Assembly (NCBI RefSeq): GCF_051014445.1
Contig: NC_135141.1
Location: forward strand, 10,044,001 to 10,108,000
Length of the DNA: 64,000 nt
Direction: 5' to 3'
Origin: Colletes latitarsis
Taxonomy: Eukaryota > Arthropoda > Insecta > Hymenoptera > Colletidae
The notes below the pieces were generated by a model. The model ran no database searches and was not told the origin of the DNA. It saw only the letters and a list, made by a program, of their open reading frames with translations. Both the position numbers and the translations under genes were made by a program. Below are positions 47,701 to 62,400 of this stretch, one piece after another. Every line of letters begins with the position of its first letter. Position 1 is the stretch's first letter.

Positions 47701-48656
47701 CGAAAGTATGAGCCGGATGATGGCAAATCTCAGACCTAACATAAACCTAACCGGTGTTCTTCTTTAAAATATTCATCGAAACCAGGTTTAACTAACTGTT
47801 TCAGTGTGGTACAACATTACTACCTGATCCAAACCAGAAAAAACTCAGGATCTGTCCTTCAAGTATGCGAACAATGCGGAAGTATGAGCCAGGTGATGGC
47901 AAATCCCAGACCGAACCCAGACCTAACCGGTGTTATTCTCTTAAATATTCGTCGAAACCAGATTTAATTGACTGTTTCAGTGTGGTAACGCTTTACCTAC
48001 GTTATCCAAACCAGAAAACACCCCGGATCTGGCCAACAAGTATGCAAAAATGCGACAGTATGAGCCAGATGAGGGCAAACCCAGACCTAACCCAGACTTA
48101 GCCGGTGTTATTCTCTAAAATAGTCATCGAAACCAGGTTTAATTGACAGTTTCAGTGTGGAAACGCATTACCTACGTTATCCAAACCAGAAAAAAGCCAG
48201 GATATGGCCAACAGATATGGGTGAAATGCGAAACTATGAGCCAGATGATGGTAAATCCCAGACCTAACCCAGACCTAAGCGGTGTTATCCTGGATAATAC
48301 TGATCGAATCCGGATTTAATTGACTGTTTCAGTGTGGCACTACATTGCCACACGATCCAAAGCAGAAAAAACCCATGGTCTGGCCAAAAAGTATGCGTAA
48401 AATGCGAAAGTATGTGCCAGATCATGCCAAATACCAGACATAACCCAGACCGAACCGGTGTTATTCTCTAAAATATTCGTCGAAACCAGGTTTAATTGGC
48501 GGTTTCTGTGTGGTAACGCGTTATCTACGTTATCCAAACCAGAAAAAACGCAGGATATGGCCAACAAACATGCGAAAGGTACGAAAGTATGAGCCGGATG
48601 ATGGCAAATTTCAGACCTAACACAAACCTAACCGGGTTTGTCCTCTAAAATATTGT
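41790..48656 (+). repeat. Tandem duplication of 6,867 bp (39 monomers), copy A
   Basis: The sequence matches 48657-55523 at a constant offset of 6,867 bp, with no difference in any of the segments I compared. The left edge is where identity begins (41789 A against 48656 T). The unit runs from segment-III type monomers (CATATGAGGGC) into a divergent subfamily from about 44440 (GTAACGCATTACCTACG, GATATGGCCAACAAACATGC, GGTACGAAAG). That subfamily has monomers of about 177 bp, one base longer because of the altered ATTACCTACG. No gene is seen. Confidence 0.93.
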
Positions 48657-51600
48657 TCGAATCCAGGTTTAGTTGACTGTTTCAGTGTGGTACCACATTA
48701 CTACGTTATCCACACCCAGACAGAACCCCCGAATCAGGCCAAGAAGTATGCGAAAAATGCGAAAGTATTAGCCAGATGATTGCAAATACCAGACCTAACA
48801 CAAACCTAACAGGAGTTATCCTCTAAAATATTCATCGAAAGCAGTTTTAATTGACTGTTTCAGTGTGGTACCACATCACTACGTTATCCAAACCAGGAAA
48901 AACATCTGGCCAATAAGTATGCGAAAAATGCGGAAGTATGAGCCAGATGATGGCAAATACCAGACCTAACCCAAGCCTAACCGGTGGTATCCTCTAAAAT
49001 ATAGATCGAATACAGGTCAAATGGACTGTTTCAGTGAGGCACCACATTACTGCGAGATCCAAAACAGAAAAAACCCAGGATCTGCCCAACAAGTATGCGA
49101 AAAATTCGAATGTATGAGCCAGATGACTGCAAATACCAGACCTAACACAAACCTAACAGGTGTTATCCTCTAAAACATTCATCGAAAGCAGGTTTAATTG
49201 ACCGTTTCAGTGTGGTAGCACATTACTACGTTATCCAAACCAGATAAAACATCTGGCCAACAAGTATGCGAAAAATGCGGAAGTATGAGCCAGATGATGG
49301 CAAATACCAGACCTAACCCATGCCTAACCGGTGGTATCCTCTAAAATATAGATCGAATCCAGGTCAAATGGACTGTTTCAGTGAGGTACCACGTTACTAC
49401 GAGATCCAAAACAGAATAAAACCCAGGATCTGGCCAATAAGTATGCGCAAAATGCGGAAGTATGAACCATATGAGGGCAAATACTAGACCTAACACAAAC
49501 CTAACCGGCGTTATTCTCTAATATATTGAACGAACCCAGGTTTAATTGACTGTTTCAGTGTGGAACCACATTACTACGTTATCCCAACCAGAAAAAATCC
49601 TCATGATCTGGCCAACAATTATGCGAAAAATGCGAAAGTATGTGTCATATGGGGGCAAATACCAGACCTAACACAAACCTAACCGGCGTTATTCTCTAAT
49701 ATATTGAACGAACCCAGGTTTAATTGACTGTTTCAGTGTGGTACCACATTACCACGTGATCCAAAACGGAAAAGGCATCTGGCCAACAAGTATGCGAAAA
49801 ATGCGGAAGTATGAACCATATGAGGGCAAGTATGAGAACTAACCCACACCTAACCGGTGGTATCCTCTGAAATATAGATCGAATCCAGGTTCAATGGACT
49901 GTATCAGTGTGGTACCACATTACTACGTGATCCAAATGAGAAAAAACCCCAGGATCTGGCCAGCAGGTACGCGGAAAATGTGAAAGTATGAGCCAGATGA
50001 TTGTAAATACCAGACCTAACACAAACCTAACCGGTGTTATCCTATAAAATATTGATCGAATCCAGGTTTAGTTGACAGTTTCAGTGTGGTTCCACATTAC
50101 TACGTAATCCAAAAGAGAAAAAACCCCAGCATCTGGCCAAGAAGTATGCGAAAAATGCGGAAGCATGAACCAGATGAGGGTAAATACCAGACCTAACCCA
50201 GACCTAACTGGTGGTATCCACTAAAATATTGATCGGATCCAGGTTTAATTGACTGTTTCAGTGTGGTACCACTTTACTACGTCATCCGAACCAGAGAAAA
50301 ACCTCATGATCTGGCCAACAAGTATGCGGAAAATGCGGAAGTATGAACCATATGAGGGCAAATACCAGGCATAACCCACACCTGACCGGTGGTATCCTAT
50401 AAAATATAGATCGAATCCAGGTTCAATGGAATGTATCAGTGTGGTACCACATTATTACGTGATCCAAATGAGAAAAAAACCCAGGATATGGCCAGCAGGT
50501 ATGCGAAAAATGTGAAAGTATGAGGCAGATGGTACAAATACCAGACCTAATCCATGCTTAAACGGTGGTATCCTCTAAAATATAGATCGAATCCAGGTTA
50601 AATGGACTGTTTCAGTGTGGAACCACATTACTACGTGATCCAAAACAGAAAAAGCCCAGGATCTGACCAACAGGTATGCGAAAAATGCGAAAGTATGGGC
50701 AAGATGAGGGCGAATCCGAGGCCTAACCCAGACCTAACCGGAGGTATCCTCTAAGATATTGATCGAATCCAGGTTTCATTGACTGTTTCAGTGTGGAAAC
50801 ACATTACTACGTGATCCAAAACAGAAAAAAACCATGGATCGGCCAACAGGTATGCGAAAAATGCGAATGTATGAGTCAGACGAGGGCTATTCCTAGACCT
50901 AACACGGACCAAACCGGTGTTATTCTCTAAAATATTGATCGAACACAGGTTTAATTGACCGTTTCAGTGTGGAACCACATTACTACGTTATCCAAACCAC
51001 AAAAAAAACCTCATGATCTGGCCAACAAGTATGCGACAAATGCGGAAGTATGAACCATATAAGGGCAAATACCAGAACTAAAACAAACCTAACCGGTGTT
51101 ATTCTCTAATATATTGAACGAACCCAGGTTTAATTGACTGTTTCTGTATGGTACCACATTACTACGTTATCCAAACCAGATAAAACATCTGGCCAACAAG
51201 TATGCGAAAAATGCGGAAGTATGAGCCAGATGATGGCAAATACCAGACCTAACCCATACCTAACCGGTGTTACTCTCTAAAATATTCATCGATACCAGGG
51301 TTAATTTACTGTTTCAGTGTGGCAACGCATTACCTACCTTTTCCAAACCAGAAAAAACCCAGGATATGTCCAACAAATATGCGAGGAATGCGAAACTACG
51401 AGCCAGACGATGGTAAATCCCAGACCTAACCCACACCTAACCGGCGTTATCCTGGAAAATATTGATCGAGACCAGGTTTAATTGACAGTTTCAGTGTGGT
51501 AACGCATTACCTACGTTATCCAAACCAGAAAAAAACCAGGATATAACCAGCAAATATGCAAAAATGCGAAACTATGAGCCAGATGATGATAAATCCCAGA

Positions 51601-54600
51601 CATAACCCAGACCTAGCCGGTGTCATTCTCTAAAATATTCATCGAAACCAGGTTTAATTGACAGTTCCAGTGTGGAAACGCATTACCTACGTTATCCAGA
51701 CCAGAAAAAAGCCAGGATATGGCCAACAGGTATGCGAGAAATGCGAAACTATGAGCCAGATGATGGTAAATCCCAGACCTAACCCAGACCTAAGCGGTGT
51801 TATCCTGGATAATACTGATCGAATCCAGGTTTAATTGACTGTTTCAGTGTGGCACTACATTACCACACGATCCAAACCAGAAAAAACCCATGATCTGGCC
51901 AAAAAGTATGCGTAAAATGCGAAAGTATGTGCCAGATCATGGCAAATACCAGATCTAACCCAGACCTAACCGGTGTTATTCTCTAACATATTCGACGAAA
52001 CCAGGTTTAATTGACGGTTTCTGTGTGGTAACGCTTCACCTACGTTATCCAAACCAGAAAACACCCCGGATCTGGCCAACAAGTATGCGAAAAATGCGAC
52101 AGTATGAGCCAGATGATGGCAAATCTCAGACCTAACACAAACCTAACCGGTGTTATTCTCTAAAATATTCGTCGATACCAGGTTTAATTGACTGTTTCAG
52201 TGTGGTAACGCTTTACCTACGTTATCCAAACCAGAAAAAACCCAGGATATGGCCAACAAACATGCAAAAGCTACGAAAGTATGAGCCGGATAATGGCAAA
52301 TCTCAGACCTAACACAAACCTAACCGGTGTTCTTCCTTAAAATATTCATCGAAACCAGGTTTAACTAACTGTTTCAGTGTAGTACAACATTACTACCTGA
52401 TCCAAACCAGAAAAAACCCAGGATCTGTCCAACAAGTATGCGAACATTGCGGAAGTATGAGCCAGATGATGGCAAATCCCAGACCGAACCCAGACCTAGC
52501 CGGTGTTTTTCTCTAAAATATTCGTCGAAACCAGGTTTGATTGACTGTTTCAGTGTGGTAACGCTTTACCTACGTTATCCAAACCAGAAAACACCCCGCA
52601 TCTGGCCAACACATTGCGAAAAGTGCGGAAGTATGAGCCAGATGATGGCCAATCCCAGAATTAACCCATACCTAACCGGTGTTATCCTGGAAGATATGGG
52701 TCGACACCAGATTTAATTGACTGTGTCATTCTAGTACCACACTACTACGTGATCCAAACCAGAAAAGAACCCAGGATCTGGCCAACAAGTATGCGAAAAA
52801 TGCGATAGTATGTGCCAGATGATGGCAAATCCCAGACCGAACCCAGACATAATCTTTGTTATCCTCTAAAATATTGATCCAGACCAGGTTTAGTTGACTG
52901 TTTCAGTGTGGTACAACATTACTACGTGACCCAAATCAGAAAAATCCCAGGATCTGTCCAACTGGCATGCGAAAAGTGCGAAAGTATGTGCAAGATGACG
53001 GCAAATACCAGACCAAACCCAGACCTAACCGGTGTTAATCTCTAAAATATTCATCGAAACCAGGTTTAATTGACGGTTTCTATGTAGTAACGCATTACCT
53101 ACGTTATCCAAACCAGAAAAAACCCAGGATATGGCCAACAAACATGCAAAAGGTACGAAAGTATGAGCCGCATGATGGCAAATCTCAGACCTAACACAAG
53201 CCTAACCGGGTTTATCCTCTAAAATATTGTCCGAATCCAGGTTTAATTGATTGTTTCAGTGTCGTTCCGCATGACTACGTTTTCCAATCCAGAAAAAACC
53301 CAGGATATGGCCAACAAATATGCGAAAATTGCGAAAGTATGAGTCAGATGATGACAAATCCCAGACCTAAGTCAGACCTAACCGGTGTTATTCTCCATAA
53401 TAATCCATCGAAACCAGGTTTAATTGACTGTTTCAGTGTGGTGCAACATTACTACGTGATCGAAACCAGGAAAAACCCAGGATCTGTTCAACAAGTATGC
53501 GAACAATGCGGAAGAATGAGCCAGATGATGGCAAATCCCAGACCTAAGCCAGACCTAACCGGTGTTGTTCTCTAAAGTATTCATCGAAACCAGGTTTAAT
53601 TGACTGTTTCAGTGTAGTAACGCATTAACTACGTTACCCAACCCAGAAAAAACTTAGAATATGCCCAAGAAATATGCGAAAAATGCGAAAGTATGAGCCA
53701 GATGGGGGCAAATTCCAGACCAACCCAGACCTAACCGGTGTTATTCTCTAAAATATTCATCGAAACCAGGTTTAATTGCCGGTTTCTGTGTGGTAACGCA
53801 TTACCTACGTTATCCAAACCAGAAAAAACCCAGGATATGGCCAACAAACATGCAAAAGGTACGAAAGTATGAGCCGGATGATGGCAAATCTCAGACCTAA
53901 CACAAACCTAACCGGTGTTCTTCTTTAAAATATTCATCGAAACCAGGTTTAACTGACTGTTTCAGTGTAGTACAACATTACTACCTGATCCAAACCAGAA
54001 AAAACCCAGGATCTGTCCAACAAGTATGCGAACAATGCGAAAGTATGAGCCAGATGATGGCAAATCCCAGACCGAACCCAGACATAACCTTTGTTATCCT
54101 CTAAAATATTGATCCAGACCAGGTTTAGTTGACTGCTTCAGTGTGGTACAACATTACTACGTGATCCAAATCAGAAAAATCCCAGGATCTGTCAAACAAG
54201 TATGCGAAAAGTGCGAAAGTATGAGCCAGATGGGGGCAAATTCCAGACCAAACCCAGACCTAACCGGTGTTTTTCTCTAAAATATTCATCGAAACCAGGT
54301 TTAATTGACGGTTTCTGTGTGGTAACGCATTACCTACGTTATCCAAACCAGAAAAAGCCCAGGATATGGCCAACAAACATGCAAAAGGTACGAAAGTATG
54401 AGCCGGATGACGGCAAATCTCAGACCTAACACAAACCTAACCGGTGTTATTCTCTAAAATATTCGTCGAAACCAGGTTTAATTGACTGTTTCAGTGTGGT
54501 AACGCTTTACCAACGTTATCCAAACCAGAAAAAACCCAGGATATGGCCAACAAACATGCAAAAGGTACGAAAGTATGAGCCGGATGATGGCAAATCTCAG

Positions 54601-55523
54601 ACCTAACATAAACCTAACCGGTGTTCTTCTTTAAAATATTCATCGAAACCAGGTTTAACTAACTGTTTCAGTGTGGTACAACATTACTACCTGATCCAAA
54701 CCAGAAAAAACTCAGGATCTGTCCTTCAAGTATGCGAACAATGCGGAAGTATGAGCCAGGTGATGGCAAATCCCAGACCGAACCCAGACCTAACCGGTGT
54801 TATTCTCTTAAATATTCGTCGAAACCAGATTTAATTGACTGTTTCAGTGTGGTAACGCTTTACCTACGTTATCCAAACCAGAAAACACCCCGGATCTGGC
54901 CAACAAGTATGCAAAAATGCGACAGTATGAGCCAGATGAGGGCAAACCCAGACCTAACCCAGACTTAGCCGGTGTTATTCTCTAAAATAGTCATCGAAAC
55001 CAGGTTTAATTGACAGTTTCAGTGTGGAAACGCATTACCTACGTTATCCAAACCAGAAAAAAGCCAGGATATGGCCAACAGATATGGGTGAAATGCGAAA
55101 CTATGAGCCAGATGATGGTAAATCCCAGACCTAACCCAGACCTAAGCGGTGTTATCCTGGATAATACTGATCGAATCCGGATTTAATTGACTGTTTCAGT
55201 GTGGCACTACATTGCCACACGATCCAAAGCAGAAAAAACCCATGGTCTGGCCAAAAAGTATGCGTAAAATGCGAAAGTATGTGCCAGATCATGCCAAATA
55301 CCAGACATAACCCAGACCGAACCGGTGTTATTCTCTAAAATATTCGTCGAAACCAGGTTTAATTGGCGGTTTCTGTGTGGTAACGCGTTATCTACGTTAT
55401 CCAAACCAGAAAAAACGCAGGATATGGCCAACAAACATGCGAAAGGTACGAAAGTATGAGCCGGATGATGGCAAATTTCAGACCTAACACAAACCTAACC
55501 GGGTTTGTCCTCTAAAATATTGT
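48657..55523 (+). repeat. Tandem duplication of 6,867 bp (39 monomers), copy B
   Basis: Directly abuts copy A. The junction lies inside one monomer (TATTGTTCGAATCCAGG) and keeps the satellite in phase. The right edge is set where copy A passes into copy B while copy B passes into different sequence, after about 55536 (GGTTCAATCG against GGTTTAGTTG). Bases 55524-55536 are shared by both exits. Confidence 0.93.
53232..53580 (+). repeat. Two-monomer block repeated at 55525-55873
   Basis: A pair of monomers with rare variants (GTGTCGTTCCGCATGACTACG, GAGTCAGATGATGACAAATC) recurs 2,293 bp (13 monomers) later with a few substitutions. It is also present at 46365-46713 in copy A of the large duplication. 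Confidence 0.8.
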
Positions 55524-56640
55524 TCGAATCCAGGTTCAATCGATTGTTTCAGTGTCGTTCCGCATGACTACGTTTTCCAATCCAGAAAAAACCCAGGATA
55601 TGGCCAACAAATATGCGAAAATTGCGAAAGTATGAGTCAGATGATGACAAATCCCAGACCTAAGTCAGACCTAACCGGTGTTATTCTCTATAATAATTCA
55701 TCGAAACCAGGTTTAATTGACTGTTTCAGTGTGGTGCAACATTACTACGTGATCGAAACCAAGAAAAACCCAGGATCTGTTCAAAAAGTATGCGAACAAT
55801 GCGGAAGAATGAGCCAGATGATGGCAAATCCCAGACCTAAGCCAGACCTAACCGGTGTTGTTCTCTGAAATATTCATCGAAACCATGTTTAATTCACTGT
55901 TTCAGTGTGGCATCACATTAGTACGTGTTCCAAACCAGAAAAAGCCCAAGATCTGGTCAACAGGTATGCGAAAGATGCGAAAGTATGAGCCAGATGAGGG
56001 CAAATCCCAGACAGAAACGGGAGCCAACAGGTGTTTTCCTCTAAAATATAGTTCGAATCCAGGTTTCATTGACTGTTTCGGTGTGGTAGCACAACACTAC
56101 GTCATCCAAACCAGAAAAAACCCAGGATCCGGCCTACATGTATGCGAAAGATGCGATAGTTAGAGCCAGATGTGGGCAAATCCCTGACATAACCCAGACC
56201 TAACCGGTGTTATCCTCTGAAATATAGATCGAATCCAGGTTTAGTCGACTGTTTCAGTGTGGTACCACATTTCAACGTGATCCAAACCAGAAAAAACCCA
56301 GGACCTGGCTAACAAGTATGCGAAAGATGCGATAGTATGAGCCTGATGAGGGCAAATCCCAGATATAACCCTGACCTAACCGGTGTTATCCTCTAAAATA
56401 TTGATCCAATCCAGGTTAGTTGACTGTTTCTGTGTGGTACGACATTAATACGTGATCCAAACCAGACGAAAACCCAGGATCTGGCGAACAAGTTTGCGAT
56501 AAATGCGAAAGTATGAGCGAGATGAGGGCAAATCCCAGACATAACCCAGACCTAACCGGTGTTATCCTCTAAAATATAGATCGAATCCAGGTTTAGTGGA
56601 CTGTTTCAGTGTGGTACCACATTTCTACGTGATACGAACC

Positions 56641-57290
56641 AGAAATAACCCAGGATCTGGCTAACAAGTATGCGAAAGATGCGGTAGTATGAGCCTGATG
56701 AGAGCAAATCCCAGACATACCCAGTCCTAACCGGTGTTATCCTCTGAAATATAGATCGAAACCAGGTTTAATTGACAGTTTCAGTGTGGTATCACATTAG
56801 TACGTGATCGAAACAAGAAGAAAACCCAGGATCTGGCCAACAAGTATGCGATAAATGCGAAAGTATAGACCAGATGAATGCAAATACCAGACCTAACACA
56901 AACCTAACCGGTGTTATCCTCTAAAATATTGATCCAATCCAAGTTTAATTGACTGTTTCAGTGTGGTACCACATGACTACATGATCCAAACCAGAAAACA
57001 CCAGGATCTGGCCAACGGGTATGCGAAAGATGCGACACTATGAGCCAGATGAGGGCAAATCGAAGACGTAACCCAGATCCTACCGGTGTTATCCTCTAAA
57101 GTATACATCGAAACCATGTTTAATTGACTGTTTCAGTGTGGCAGCACATTAGTACGTGTTCCAAACCAGAAAAAGCCCAAGATCTGGTCAACAGGTATGC
57201 GAAAGATGCGAAAGTATGAGCCAGATGAGGGCAAATCCCAGACAGAAACGAGAGCCAACAGATGTTTTCCTCTAAAATATTGTTCGAATC
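56641..57290 (+). repeat. Higher-order block repeated at 58226-58880 (nine-monomer offset)
   Basis: Shared rare variants in the same order: GATGCGGTAGTATGAGCC, CATACCCAGTCC, AAACAAGAAGAAAACCC and AGTATAGACCAGATGAATGC. The offset is about 1,585 bp, which is nine monomers. The last unit (AACAGGTGTTTTCCTC) is also present near 56030. Confidence 0.8.
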
Positions 57291-57510
57291 CAGGTTTCAT
57301 TGACTGTTTTTGTGTGGTAGCACAACACTACGTCATCCAAACCAGAAAAAACCCAGGATCCGGCCAACATGTATGCGAAAGATGCGATAGTTTGAGCCAG
57401 ATGATAGCAAATACCAGACCCAACACAAACCTAAACTGTGTTATCCTCTAAAATATAGATCGAATCCAGGTTTAATTGACAGTTTCAGTGTGGTACCACA
57501 TGACTACGTG

Positions 57511-58165
57511 TTCCAAACCAAAAAAAACCCCGAATCTGGCCAACAAGTATGCGACAAATGCGACAGTATGAGCCAGATGAGGGCAAATCCCAGACATAAC
57601 CCTGACCTAACCGGTGTTATCCTCTAAAATATACATCGAAACCAGGTGTAGTTGACTGTTTCAGTGTGGTACGACATTACTACGTGTTCCAAACCAGAGA
57701 AAAACCCAGGATCTGGCGGACAAGTTTGCGATAAATGCGAAAGTATGAGCCAGATGAGGACAAATCCCAGACATAAGCCAGACCTAACCGGTGTTATCCT
57801 CTAAAATATAGATCGAAACCAGGTTTAGTTGACTGTTTCAGTGTGGTACGACATTACTACGTGTTCCAAACCAAAAAAAACCCCGAATCTGGCCAACAAG
57901 TATGCGACAAATGCGACAGTATGAGCCAGATGAGGGCAAATCCCAGACATAACCCTGACCTAACCGGTGTTATCCTCTAAAATATACATCGAAACCAGGT
58001 GTAGTTGACTGTTTCAGTGTGGTACGACATTACTACGTGTTCCAAACCAGAGAAAAACCCAGGATCTGGCGGACAAGTTTGCGATAAATGCGAAAGTATG
58101 AGCCAGATGAGGACAAATCCCAGACATAAGCCAGACCTAACCGGTGTTATCCTCTAAAATATAGA
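57511..58165 (+). repeat. Tandem duplication of a two-monomer unit (353 bp)
   Basis: TTCCAAACCAAAAAAAACCC at 57511 recurs at 57864, and the following roughly 300 bp match almost exactly, including GGCGGACAAGTTTGCG and GAGGACAAATCCCAGACATA. A third, more diverged occurrence starts near 59965. Confidence 0.8.
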
Positions 58166-58984
58166 CCGAAACCAGGATTAATTGACTCTTGCAGTGTTGT
58201 ACCACATTCCTACCTGATCCAAACCAGAAATAACCCAGGATCTGGCTAACAAGTATGCGAAAGATGCGGTAGTATGAGCCTGATGAGAGCAAATCCCAGA
58301 CATACCCAGTCCTAACCGGTGTTATCCTCTGAAATATAGATCGAAACCAGGTTTAATTGACAGTTTCAGTGTGGTATCACATTAGTACGTGATCGAAACA
58401 AGAAGAAAACCCAGGATCTGGCCAACAAGTATGCGATAAATGCGAAAGTATAGACCAGATGAATGCAAATACCAGACCTAACACAAACCTAACCGGTGTT
58501 ATCCTCTAAAATATTGATCCAATCCAAGTTTAATTGACTGTTTCAGTGTGGTACCACATGACTACATGATCCAAACCAGAAAACACCAGGATCTGGCCAA
58601 CGGGTATGCGAAAGATGCGACACTATGAGCCAGATGAGGGCAAATCGAAGACGTAACCCAGACCCTACCGGTGTTATCCTCTAAAGTATACCTCGAAACC
58701 AGATTTAATTGACTGTTTCAGTGTGGCATCACATTAGTACGTGATCCAAACCAGAAAAAGCCCAAGATCTGGTCAACAGGTATGCTAAAGATGCGAAAGT
58801 ATGTGCAAGATGAGGGCATATCCCAGACAGAAACGAGTGCCAACAGGTGTTTTCCTCTAAAATATTGTTCGAAACCAGGTTTAATTGGCAGTTTCTATGC
58901 GGTACCACATTACTACGTGATCCAAACCAGAAAACCCCAGGATCTGGCCAACAGGTATGCGAAAGATGCGAAAGTAAGACCCAG

Positions 58985-59440
58985 ATGCTGGCAAATCCCA
59001 GACATAACCCTGACCTAACCGGTGTTATCCTCTAAAATATAAATCGGAACCAGGTTTAATTGACTGTTTCAGTGTGGTACCACATTACTGCGTGATCCTA
59101 ACCAGAAATATCCCAGGATCTGGCCAACAGGTATGCGAAAGATGCGAAAGTAAGAGCCAGATGCTGGCAAATCCCAGACATAACCCTGACCTAACCGGTG
59201 TTATCCTCTAAAATATAAATCGGAACCAGGTTTAATTGACTGTTTCAGTGTGGTACCACATTACTGCGTGATCCTAACCAGAAATATCCCAGGATCTGGC
59301 CAACAGGTATGCGAAAGATGCGAAAGTAAGAGCCAGATGCTGGCAAATCCCAGACATAACCCTGACCTAACCGGTGTTATCCTCTAAAATATAAATCGGA
59401 ACCAGGTTTAATTGACTGTTTCAGTGTGGTACCACATTAC
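58985..59440 (+). repeat. Run of near-identical adjacent monomers, exactly 176 bp apart
   Basis: ATGCTGGCAAATCCCAGACA occurs at 58985, 59161 and 59337. Intervening sequence shares private variants (AATATAAATCGGAACCAGG, TTACTGCGTGATCCTAACC), so this is a very recent one-monomer amplification. It gives the cleanest reading of the unit length. Confidence 0.85.
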
Positions 59441-62400
59441 TACGTGATCCAAACCAGAAAACCCCAGGATCTGGCCAACAGGTATGCGAAAGATGCGATA
59501 GTATGAGCCAGATGAGGGCAAATCCCAGACATAACCCAGACCTAACCGGTGATATCCTCTAGATTATTGATCCAATCCAAGTTTAATTGACAATTTCAGT
59601 GTGGTACCACGTTACTACGTGATCCAAGCCAGAAATTCCCGGGATCTGTCCAACAGGTAAGCGAAAGATGCGATAGTATGAGCCAGATGAGGGAAAATCG
59701 AAGAAAAAACCCGGCCCTAACCTGTGTTGTCCTCTAAAATATAGATCGAAACCAGGTTTAATTGACAATTTCAGTGTGGTACCACATTACTACGCGTTCC
59801 AAACCAGAAAATTCCAGGATCTGTCCAACAGGTATGCGATAAATGCGAAAGTATGAGCCAGATGATTGCAAATACCAGACCTAACACAAACCTAACCTGT
59901 GTTATCCTCGAAAATATAGATCGAATCCAGGTTTAGTGGACTGTTTCAGTGTGGTACGACATTACTACGTGTTCCAAACCAAAAAAAACCCCGAATCTGG
60001 CCAACAAGTATGCGACAAATGCGACAGTATGAGCCAGATGAGGGCAAATCCCAGACGTAACCCTGACCTAACCGGTGTTATCCTCTAAAATATACATCGA
60101 AACCAGGTTTAGTTGACTGTTTCAGTGTGGTACGACATTACTACCTGATCCAAACCAGAGAAAAACCCAGGATCTGGCGGACAAGTTTGCGATAAATGCG
60201 AAAGTATGAGCCAGATGAGGACAAATCCCAGACATAAGCCAGACCTAACCGGTGTTATCCTCTAAAATATTGATCCAATCCAAGTTTAATTGACTGTTTC
60301 AGTGTGGTACCACATGACTACATGATCCAAACCAGAAAACCCCAGGATCTGGCCAACAGGTATGCGAAAGATGCGATAGTATGAGCCAGATAATGGCAAA
60401 TTCCAGGCCTAACCCAGACCTAACTGTTGTTATCGTCTAAAATATTGTTCGAATCCAGGATGGGATGACTGTTTCAGTGTGGTAGCACATTACTACGTGA
60501 TCGAAACCAGTAAAACCCTAGGATCTGGCCAAAATGTATGCGATAAATGCGAAAGTATAAGCCAGATGAATGCAAATACCAGACCTAACACAAACCTAAC
60601 CGGTGTTATCCTCTAAAATATAGATCGAAACCAGATTTAATTTTCTGTTTCAGTGTGGTACCACATTACTACGTTATCCAAACCAGAAGAAAACACAGGA
60701 TATGACCAAGATGTATGAGAAAAAAGCGAACGTATGAGCCAGATGTGGGCAAATCGCGGACGTAACCCAGACCTAGCCGGTGTTATCCTCTAAAGTATAC
60801 ATCGAAACCAGGTTTAATTGACTGTTTCTGTGTGGTATCACATTAGTACGTGATCCAAGCCAGAAAAAGCCCAGGATCTGGCAACAGGTATGCGAAAGAT
60901 ACGATAGTATGAGCCAGATGAGGGCAAATCCCAGGCAGAAACGAGTGCAAACAGGTGTTTTCCTCTAAAATATTGTTCGAATCCAGGTTTAGTGGTCTGT
61001 TTCAGTGTGTTACCACATTTCTACGTGATCCAGACCAGAAAAAACCCAGGATCTAGCTAACAAGTATGCGAAAGATGCGATAGTATGAGACTGATGCGGG
61101 CAAATCCCAGACATTACCCAGACCTAACCGGTGTTATCCTCTAAAATATACATCGAAACCAGGTTTAATAGACTGTTGCAGTGTGGTACGACATTACTAC
61201 GTGATCCAGACCAGAGGAATACCCAGCATCTGGCGAACAAGTTTGCGATAAATACGAAAGTATGAGCCAGATGAGGGCAAATCCCAGCCATACGCCAGAC
61301 CTAACCGGTGTTATCCTCTAAAATATTGATCCAATCCAAGTTTAATTGACTGTTTCAGTGTGGTACCACATGGCTACATGATCCAAACCAGAAAACCCCA
61401 GGATCTGGCCAACGGGTATGCGATAACTGCGAATGTATGAGCCAGATGATTCCAAATACCAGACCTAACACAAACCTAACCGGTGTTATCCTCTAAAATA
61501 TAGATCGAAACCAGATTTGATTTTCTGTTTCAGTGTGGTACCACATTTCTACGTGATGCAAACCAGAGAAAGCCCGAGATCTGGTCAACAGGTATGCGAA
61601 AGATGCGATAGTATGAGCCAGATGAGGGCAAATCCCAAGCAGAAACGTGTGCCAACAGGTGTTTTCCTCTAAAATATTGTTCGAGACCAGGTTTAATTAA
61701 CTGTTTCAGCGTGGTACATTACTGCGTGATCCAAACCAGAAGAAAACCCTGGATATGGCCAACAAGTATGCGACTAATGCGAAACTCTGAGCCAGATGAT
61801 TGCAAATACCAGACCTAACACAAACCTAACCGTTGTTATCGTCTAAAATATTGTTCGAATCCAGGATGAATTGACTGTTTCAGTGTGGTACCACATTACT
61901 ACGTGATTCAAACCAGTAAAACCCTAGGATCTGGCCAACATGTATGCGATAAATACGAATGTATGAGCCAGATGAATGCAAATTCCAGACCTAACACAAA
62001 CCTAACCGGTGTTATCCTCTGGAATATAGATCGAAACCAGATTTAATTTTCTGTTTCTGTGTGGTACCACATTACTACGTTATCCAAACCAGAAGAAAAC
62101 CCAGCATCTGACCAAGATGTATCAGAAAAAAGCGAACGTATCAGCCAGATGTGGGCAAATCGCGGACGTAACCCAGACCTGGCCCGTGTTATCCTCTAAA
62201 GTATACGTCGAAACCTGGTTTAATTAACTGTTTCAGTGTGGTATCACATTAGTACGTGATCCAAACCAGAAAAAGCCGAGGATCTGGCCAACAGGTATGC
62301 GAAAAATGCGAAAGTATAAGACAGATCAGGATAAATCCCTGACATAAGCCATACCTAACCGGTGCTATCCTCTAAAATATAGATCGAAACTAGGTTTAGT

